Assembly (NCBI GenBank): GCA_900313265.1
Contig: OMRN01000192.1
Span: 1 to 11,449 of the forward strand
Direction of reading: 5' to 3'
DNA length: 11,449 nucleotides
From: an uncultured Lachnospiraceae bacterium
GTDB lineage: Bacteria; Bacillota; Clostridia; Lachnospirales; Lachnospiraceae
The notes under the pieces were generated by a model, which was given only the letters and a program-made list of their open reading frames with translations, was not told the origin of the DNA and did not search any database. Position 1 is the first letter of the stretch, and every line of letters starts with the position of its first letter. The position numbers and the translations under genes were made by a program. Positions 6,659 to 11,449 of this stretch are shown here, piece by piece.

Positions 6659-8358
6659 TCGGATATTACTATGTGACATTTATTCTGGCTTTTATTTTGT
6701 CGGGATTATATGTCTATAAATGGCATAAGCATTTTGATATGAGTATCTCGGTACTCTTTGTTTTAGTACCCGTCGTCAATCTGGCATTTCTGATTATGTA
6801 CCGTAACGGAACGGATACCGGCATGATGATTATGACCAAATTCCTGTATCTGGGCGGAACGTTTCTTCCGTGGTTTATTACGCTTGCCATTGCGAATCTT
6901 TGCAAAATCAGAATATCAAGATTCTTAAGGGTAATATCCTTTATTTTAAATACGGTTGTTTACTGCACGGTTCTTACCGTCGGATATTCACCTGTTTTTT
7001 ACAAAAGTTTCCATATGGAAGAAATAAGCGGCGGGTTTGCGGTCGTCAAGGAATACGGTTTTATGCATACGGTTTTCTATATTCTCATTTTGGCCTACCA
7101 GATTGCCGGCATAGCGTTTATCATTTACACCTTTTTCTTAAAAAAACAGGTTTCCCGTAAAATTCTGTTTCTTTTGATGCTTCCGCAGCTTCTGACGGTA
7201 GTCGGATATTTGCTGAACCGCTTTATGCCGCCCGGGATTGATACGTTAGCCGGGTCCTATGTTTTTGCACAGATTATCTATCTTTTTATTGTCGATCAGA
7301 TTGCGCTTTACGATGTCAGTGATATGGTGGTGGAATCCATGGTAGAATCCGGTGAAACGGGCTTTGTGACCATCGATTTCAAATACCGTTACCTCGGCAG
7401 CAACGAAACCGCCAAAAGGATTCTGCCGGCACTGAATGATCTGCATGTGGACGGAAAACTGAAAAGGACCGGAGAAATCGGAGAGAAGGTAATTCCCTGG
7501 CTGGATCATTTTCGTGAGGATAATTCAAACGATCAGTACTTATACGAAAAAAGAACGGAAGGCAAAGAGAGTGAATATTATACGGTGAACGTGAACTATC
7601 TGTATGACGGAAATTTCCGCAGAGGATATCAGATATTCATGGAAGATGATACAAAGAATCAGCAGTATATCCATCTGATGGATCAGTACAACACGGAACT
7701 GGAAGGGGAAGTGGAAGCAAAGACCGAGCGGATTGTTCAGATGCATAACAATCTGATTCTGAGCATGGCAACCATGGTTGAAAGCAGGGACAATTCCACG
7801 GGAGGACATATCAGAAGAACCAGCGAGGGTGTACGGATTTTAATCGGGGAAATGAAAAAGGATTCTTCGTTTTCACTGGATGAAGAATTCTGCAGGGATA
7901 TCATAAAAGCGGCGCCCATGCATGATCTCGGAAAAATCGCCGTCGATGACAGCATTCTTCGAAAACCCGGAAGATTCGAGCCGTGGGAATTCGAAAAAAT
8001 GAAAATTCATGCGGCTGAGGGAGCAAGGATTGTACATGAAATTTTAAAAGATACGGATGATGAATCGTTTAAAACTGTGGCGGAGAATGTGGCGCATTTT
8101 CATCACGAGCGTGTGGACGGAAGCGGCTATCCGGAAGGTCTGAAAGGAGATGAGATTCCGTTCGAAGCCAGAATTATGGCGATTGCGGATGTATATGACG
8201 CACTGGTCAGCAAACGTGTCTACAAGGAGAAGATGAGTTTTGATAAGGCGGACCAAATTATCATGGAAGGCATGGGAACGCAGTTTGACGAGCGGCTAAA
8301 AGATGTATATGTGAAAGCCAGACCGAAACTGGAAGAATTCTATCAAAACTGTGAGTAA
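6655..8358 (+). CDS. 7TM-PAS-HD-GYP cyclic-di-GMP phosphodiesterase
   Basis: Predicted to hydrolyse cyclic di-GMP at the membrane. The N-terminus has seven hydrophobic segments within about residues 2-216, resembling the 7TM input region of some histidine kinases. A PAS-like domain follows (about 225-335), then a short linker helix (about 340-362) and an HD-GYP domain (about 365-565). Catalytic and metal-binding candidates are intact: E376 and H385, HDLGK (423-427, the HD pair), H452, HH at 483-484 leading into DGSGYP (488-493, the GYP motif), and D512 in ADVYDAL (511-517). The 567-residue protein is complete. Translation is probably coupled to the preceding gene: the ATG overlaps its stop, and GGGAGG lies at 6641-6646. 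No intrinsic terminator is evident between this gene and the trp leader. The enzyme class is well supported. The signal bound by the 7TM or PAS part is unknown. Confidence 0.94.
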   Translation: MIGYYYVTFILAFILSGLYVYKWHKHFDMSISVLFVLVPVVNLAFLIMYRNGTDTGMMIMTKFLYLGGTFLPWFITLAIANLCKIRISRFLRVISFILNTVVYCTVLTVGYSPVFYKSFHMEEISGGFAVVKEYGFMHTVFYILILAYQIAGIAFIIYTFFLKKQVSRKILFLLMLPQLLTVVGYLLNRFMPPGIDTLAGSYVFAQIIYLFIVDQIALYDVSDMVVESMVESGETGFVTIDFKYRYLGSNETAKRILPALNDLHVDGKLKRTGEIGEKVIPWLDHFREDNSNDQYLYEKRTEGKESEYYTVNVNYLYDGNFRRGYQIFMEDDTKNQQYIHLMDQYNTELEGEVEAKTERIVQMHNNLILSMATMVESRDNSTGGHIRRTSEGVRILIGEMKKDSSFSLDEEFCRDIIKAAPMHDLGKIAVDDSILRKPGRFEPWEFEKMKIHAAEGARIVHEILKDTDDESFKTVAENVAHFHHERVDGSGYPEGLKGDEIPFEARIMAIADVYDALVSKRVYKEKMSFDKADQIIMEGMGTQFDERLKDVYVKARPKLEEFYQNCE

Positions 8359-8368
8359 AAATTAGGGG

Positions 8369-8397
8369 TTGACAAAGAAAAAAAATTTTGATAACTT
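8369..8397 (+). promoter_or_regulatory. Promoter of the trp operon leader
   Basis: A perfect -35 TTGACA (8369-8374) is followed 17 bases later by TAACTT (8392-8397), which is preceded by TG at 8389-8390 and so reads as an extended -10. GATAAC at 8390-8395 is an alternative -10 with a short 15-base spacer. Either choice starts the transcript a few bases after 8400, just ahead of the T-box Stem I. It begins only ten bases after the stop of the HD-GYP gene. Confidence 0.7.
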
Positions 8398-8622
8398 TTT
8401 TGGTGAATTTAATAATTTAAACCGATGAAGCGGAGATAAAGGCAGTTATGCCGATACAGAGAGTTCACGATGCTGAGAAGTGAACACGAAACAGATTGTC
8501 AAATGGACCGCGGAGGGTGCAGTCAAATGTAGGTTTCTACAGAGTATTCTGCAACGTAAGGCATACGTCAGTTGTCTGGGATATGAAGGTATCCTGTAAG
8601 TGCACGAGTCATATCGTGAATC

Positions 8623-8668
8623 AAGGTGGCACCGCGGATAGGTGATAAAAAGCACAGTATTCGTCCTT
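8623..8668 (+). promoter_or_regulatory. T-box antiterminator helix
   Basis: AAGG (8623-8626) pairs with CCTT (8665-8668). The seven-base bulge TGGCACC (8627-8633) is the tRNA acceptor contact. GCGGATA (8634-8640) then pairs with TATTCGT (8658-8664), including two G-U wobbles. The helices stack without gaps, as in the canonical T-box antiterminator. The 3' strand shares 8662-8668 with the terminator, so the two structures exclude each other. Confidence 0.92.
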
Positions 8669-8700
8669 GACAGAAGATAAACTGTCAGGGACGTTTTTTT
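8662..8700 (+). terminator. Regulated intrinsic terminator of the trp T-box
   Basis: CGTCCTTGACAG (8662-8673) pairs with CTGTCAGGGACG (8682-8693), a 12-pair stem with one G-U pair around an eight-base A-rich loop, followed by seven T residues (8694-8700). It forms when charged tRNA-Trp leaves the antiterminator unstabilised. It lies 22 bases ahead of trpE, and may also stop read-through from the upstream HD-GYP operon. Confidence 0.95.
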
Positions 8701-8722
8701 ATACCGAAATGAGGGAAAAGAC

Positions 8723-10189
8723 ATGAAATTTTATCCGGCTTTGGAAGAAGTAAAGAGAATTGCACAAACGAATGAATACTCCGTAGTTCCCGTCAGTGCG
8801 GAAATTTTATCCGATTTTATCACTCCGATTGAGTGTATGAGAATTTTAAAAAGTGTTTCCACACACTGCTATATGCTCGAATCCGCAAAGGCGAGTGAGG
8901 TTTGGGGGCGTTATTCTTTCTTGGGATACGACCCGAAGCTGGAAATCACCTGTATTGACGGACACCTTAAAGCAGGAGATCTGGCGATGGAAGTAAAAGA
9001 TCCGTCCGAAACCATAAGACAAATTCTTTCGGAATACAAAAGTCCGAAATTCGAATATCTTCCTCCTTTCCACGGCGGGCTTGTAGGTTATTTTTCATAT
9101 GATTATTTAAAATACTCCGAGCCTGCCGTAGAGTGTAGTGTTCAGGATGCAGAGCACTTCAAAGACGTGGACTTAATGCTTTTTGACAAAGTCATCGCAT
9201 TCGATAACGTAAAACAGAAAATAATTTTAATCGCGAATATGTCCTTAAAAGATCCGGAAGTGGGTTATAACAAGGCGACGATGGAACTTTCCCAGATGGC
9301 CGCGTTGCTGAAAACAGGACAGAAGCTGAATGAAAAGGCGGGTCGTATTACCGGAGAAGTCAGTGCCCTTTTTGACAAAGAAGAGTACTGTGAAATGGTG
9401 GAGAGGGGAAAGCATTACATTAAAGAAGGAGACATTTTCCAGATTGTTCTTTCAAACCGCTTAAGCGCACCGTTTGAAGGAAGTCTTTTTGAAACCTACC
9501 GGAGACTGCGTACCATCAATCCTTCGCCGTATATGTTCTATTTTTCCGGAACGGATGTGGAAGTGGCAGGTGCTTCACCGGAGACACTCGTGAAACTCGA
9601 AGACGGTGTGCTTCATACTTTCCCGCTTGCCGGAACAAGGCCGAGGGGAAAGACAAAGGAAGAAGACGAAGCACTCGAGGCGGAACTTCTTGCGGATGAA
9701 AAGGAACTTGCCGAACACAATATGCTGGTGGATCTTGGAAGAAACGATCTTGGAAGAATCAGTAAATTCGGAACGGTCTCGGTGGAAAAACTTCGCGTAA
9801 TCGAACGATTCTCCCATGTAATGCATATCGGGTCCACGGTACGCGGAGAAATAAGAGACGATAAGGATGCACTTGATGCCATCGCATCGGTTCTACCCGC
9901 CGGAACGTTATCCGGAGCACCGAAAATCCGGGCCTGCCAGTTAATCGGGGAACTGGAAAATAACAAAAGGGGAATTTACGGAGGAGCCATCGGGTATATC
10001 GATTTTTCCGGGAACATGGATACATGCATTGCCATCCGGATTGCCTATAAGAAAAACGGAAGAGTATTTATCAGAAGCGGCGCAGGAATCGTGGCGGATT
10101 CCGTACCGGAGAAAGAATACGAAGAATGTTTAAATAAAGCAAGAGCGGTATTAAATGCATTAAAAGCCGCCGGAGAGGAGGAAGAATGA
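8723..10189 (+). CDS. trpE: Anthranilate synthase component I
   Basis: Converts chorismate plus ammonia (delivered by TrpG) to anthranilate and pyruvate, the first committed step of tryptophan synthesis, in the cytoplasm. The 488-residue length is normal for TrpE. The N-terminal lobe has MLES (51-54), matching the tryptophan feedback-binding LLES motif, and NPSPYMFY (266-273), also part of the inhibitor pocket in known TrpE proteins. The chorismate-binding C-terminal lobe has HTFPLAGTRPRGK (298-310), DLGRNDLGRI (337-346), PAGTLSGAPKIRA (392-404) and RSGAGIVADS (451-460). The T-box with a Trp specifier and the adjacent trpG and trpD favour TrpE over the related PabB. AGGGA lies a few bases before the ATG. 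The stop overlaps the start of trpG by four bases. Confidence 0.97.
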   Translation: MKFYPALEEVKRIAQTNEYSVVPVSAEILSDFITPIECMRILKSVSTHCYMLESAKASEVWGRYSFLGYDPKLEITCIDGHLKAGDLAMEVKDPSETIRQILSEYKSPKFEYLPPFHGGLVGYFSYDYLKYSEPAVECSVQDAEHFKDVDLMLFDKVIAFDNVKQKIILIANMSLKDPEVGYNKATMELSQMAALLKTGQKLNEKAGRITGEVSALFDKEEYCEMVERGKHYIKEGDIFQIVLSNRLSAPFEGSLFETYRRLRTINPSPYMFYFSGTDVEVAGASPETLVKLEDGVLHTFPLAGTRPRGKTKEEDEALEAELLADEKELAEHNMLVDLGRNDLGRISKFGTVSVEKLRVIERFSHVMHIGSTVRGEIRDDKDALDAIASVLPAGTLSGAPKIRACQLIGELENNKRGIYGGAIGYIDFSGNMDTCIAIRIAYKKNGRVFIRSGAGIVADSVPEKEYEECLNKARAVLNALKAAGEEEE

Positions 10190-10767
10190 TTCTTTTAATC
10201 GATAATTACGACAGTTTCTCCTATAATCTGTATCAGTATCTCGGTGAGTTTGAAACGGATATTAAAGTCATTCGAAACGACGAGTTAACGACAGAGGAAA
10301 TCGAAGCATTAAAACCGGACGGAATCGTGCTTTCTCCGGGACCGGGCAGACCGGCGGATGCGGGAGTCATCGAGGAGGTTGCCGTTAAACTCGGGAAAAC
10401 GATTCCGGTTCTCGGAATCTGCTTGGGACACCAGGGAATCTGCGAAGCTTTCGGCGGGCGTGTTACTTACGCAAACCGTCTGATGCACGGGAAAACGTCC
10501 GTTGTAAGAAAAACCGCGGATTGTCCGATTTTTGAAGGATGTCCCGACCGGTTTGAAGTAGCGAGATATCATTCTCTGGCCGCCGATGAAAACAGTCTTC
10601 CGGATTGTCTTATTGTTACGGCACTTACCGAAGAAGGCGAGATTATGGCGGTGCAACATAAAGAATATCCGGTATACGGGCTGCAGTTTCATCCGGAATC
10701 GATTCTGACACCGGAAGGGAAGAGGATGATTCAAAACTATATTAAGATGTGCAAAAAAGAAGCATAA
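10186..10767 (+). CDS. trpG: Anthranilate synthase component II (glutamine amidotransferase)
   Basis: Class I glutamine amidotransferase that releases ammonia from glutamine for TrpE. The 193-residue protein is a stand-alone amidotransferase, not the TrpG-TrpD fusion seen in enterobacteria. The catalytic triad is C79 in GICLGHQG (77-84), H169 and E171 in QFHPES (167-172). The oxyanion-strand motif SPGPGRP (50-56) and HSLA (129-132), a segment typical of TrpG/PabA, are present. The start overlaps the trpE stop as ATGA, with AGGAGG at 10176-10181, so translation is probably coupled and the two subunits are made in step. In many Bacillota one such subunit also serves p-aminobenzoate synthesis; the sequence cannot exclude that here. 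Confidence 0.97.
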   Translation: MILLIDNYDSFSYNLYQYLGEFETDIKVIRNDELTTEEIEALKPDGIVLSPGPGRPADAGVIEEVAVKLGKTIPVLGICLGHQGICEAFGGRVTYANRLMHGKTSVVRKTADCPIFEGCPDRFEVARYHSLAADENSLPDCLIVTALTEEGEIMAVQHKEYPVYGLQFHPESILTPEGKRMIQNYIKMCKKEA

Positions 10768-10811
10768 AAACGCCGGACAAAAAAGAAAGAACGAAAAAAG
10801 GAGCGAAAAAC

Positions 10812-11449
10812 ATGATTAAAGAAGCAATCGTAAAAATCGTAAACAAGGAAGATTTAACGTACAAAGAAGCATATGATGTAATGAACGAAATTATGAGCGG
10901 CGAAACAACACCGACCCAGAATGCGGCATTTTTATCCGCGCTTTCCACAAAGAGTGCGAAAGCGGAAACCATCGATGAAATTGCCGGCTGTGCGGCAGCC
11001 ATGAGAGACCACGCGACAAAAGTGGAAAGTGATCTGGATATTTTTGAAATCGTCGGAACCGGCGGAGACAACGCACACAGTTTCAATATTTCCACGACTT
11101 CCGCACTGGTTGCGGCAGCAGGCGGGGTAAAGGTTTCCAAGCACGGGAACAGAGCGGCCTCTTCTTTATGCGGTACCGCGGACTGCCTTGAAGCGCTCGG
11201 TGTCAATATTGACCAAAGCCCCGAGAAGTGTATCGAACTGTTAAACGAAGTCGGAATGTGCTTCTTCTTTGCACAGAAATATCATTCTTCGATGAAATAT
11301 GTCGGAGCCATCCGTAAGGAACTCGGTTTCCGGACCGTGTTTAATATTTTAGGACCCCTTACCAATCCGGCTTCGCCAAAAAGATATTTACTCGGTGTTT
11401 ATGATGAGTATCTTGTAGAGCCGTTAGCCCAGGTACTGATTAACTTAGG
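10812..11449 (+). CDS. trpD: Anthranilate phosphoribosyltransferase (3' end beyond window)
   Basis: Transfers the phosphoribosyl group of PRPP to anthranilate, the second step of tryptophan synthesis. The window contains the first 212 codons plus two bases of an uninterrupted frame. The family is about 340 residues long, so roughly the C-terminal third is missing only because the window ends. Visible motifs are the PRPP-binding GTGGD (82-86) followed by the NIST segment (92-95), KHGNR (110-114), and [14 protein letters not shown] (173-186), all characteristic of TrpD. The N-terminal helical domain (about 1-70) is also typical. It begins 44 bases after trpG with AGGAG about ten bases before the ATG, and is the third gene of the T-box-controlled operon. 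Confidence 0.97.
   Translation, partial: MIKEAIVKIVNKEDLTYKEAYDVMNEIMSGETTPTQNAAFLSALSTKSAKAETIDEIAGCAAAMRDHATKVESDLDIFEIVGTGGDNAHSFNISTTSALVAAAGGVKVSKHGNRAASSLCGTADCLEALGVNIDQSPEKCIELLNEVGMCFFFAQKYHSSMKYVGAIRKELGFRTVFNILGPLTNPASPKRYLLGVYDEYLVEPLAQVLINL

Larger units (their letters stand above)
8421..8700 (+). promoter_or_regulatory. Tryptophan T-box riboswitch leader
   Basis: This leader senses uncharged tRNA-Trp and lets transcription read into trpE when tryptophan is scarce. Stem I is formed by GCGG (8430-8433) with CCGC (8508-8511) and, above the specifier loop, GGCAGT (8441-8446) with ATTGTC (8495-8500). The loop's 3' side is AAATGGA (8501-8507), placing specifier codon UGG (Trp) at 8504-8506. 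The distal arm is AGAGA (8458-8462) plus GTTCAC/GTGAAC (8463-8468, 8480-8485) around the loop GATGCTGAGAA, matching the conserved distal-loop pattern. Intermediate hairpins lie at 8518-8553, 8554-8568 and 8579-8594, and Stem III-like CACGA/TCGTG at 8603-8618. The T-box core AAGGTGGCACCGCG is at 8623-8636. Its UGGC pairs with the GCCA end expected of tRNA-Trp (discriminator G). Together these account for most of the 364-base gap between genes. Confidence 0.96.

Noticed and set aside
9613-11206. Long minus-strand frames opposite trpE, trpG and trpD (117 to 154 codons)
   Set aside because: They are antisense to conserved trp genes and have Ser/Arg/Pro-rich or Cys-rich translations typical of shadow frames.
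1-11449. Very frequent CCGGA/TCCGG words across the window
   Set aside because: They are spread through coding regions in line with preferred codons (CCG, TCC, GGA) and show no spacing or palindromic array.

Overview
The window looks like a chromosomal segment of a Clostridia-class Bacillota, probably a Lachnospiraceae relative. This is inferred from three things: a tryptophan T-box leader, the partner-switching signalling proteins (STAS, SpoIIE-type phosphatase, RsbW-type ATPase fold), and a moderately AT-rich composition with strong AGGAGG-type ribosome binding sites. No mobile element, CRISPR array, tRNA or rRNA is visible. The genus cannot be named from the sequence.

Layout. Bases 23-2979 (minus strand) hold a tight three-gene operon read leftward: a STAS anti-anti-sigma-type protein, an Sfp-type 4'-phosphopantetheinyl transferase, and a large membrane-anchored sensor phosphatase (extracytoplasmic sensor, HAMP, PP2C/SpoIIE phosphatase) ending in an RsbW-like ATPase domain. 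A 350-base divergent intergenic region (2980-3329) carries an extended -10 promoter for that operon and a hairpin-rich leader for the rightward genes. Bases 3330-8358 (plus strand) hold MoxR-type AAA+ ATPase, DUF58 protein, a polytopic membrane protein with a DUF4129-like tail, and a 7TM-PAS-HD-GYP cyclic-di-GMP phosphodiesterase. The last two overlap by four bases. Bases 8359-8722 hold a promoter and a complete tryptophan T-box leader with specifier codon UGG, mutually exclusive antiterminator and terminator helices, and a T-box bulge matching a tRNA-Trp acceptor end. It precedes trpE and trpG (four-base overlap) and trpD, which is cut by the window edge.

How the parts work together. The leftward operon is a self-contained partner switch: phosphatase and probable kinase activities are fused in one membrane protein, and the STAS protein is the likely phosphorylated substrate. 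The sigma factor or other final target is not in the window. The rightward MoxR-DUF58-DUF4129 set resembles the widespread MoxR/DUF58/transglutaminase clusters linked to envelope or protein-assembly functions, but the transglutaminase core is not visible. It is joined to a c-di-GMP turnover enzyme. The trp genes form the start of a normal tryptophan biosynthetic operon controlled by charging of tRNA-Trp. No clearly new system is evident. The points most worth a second look are the phosphopantetheinyl transferase inside the partner-switch operon, the transglutaminase-less MoxR cluster coupled to HD-GYP, and the structured leader before moxR.
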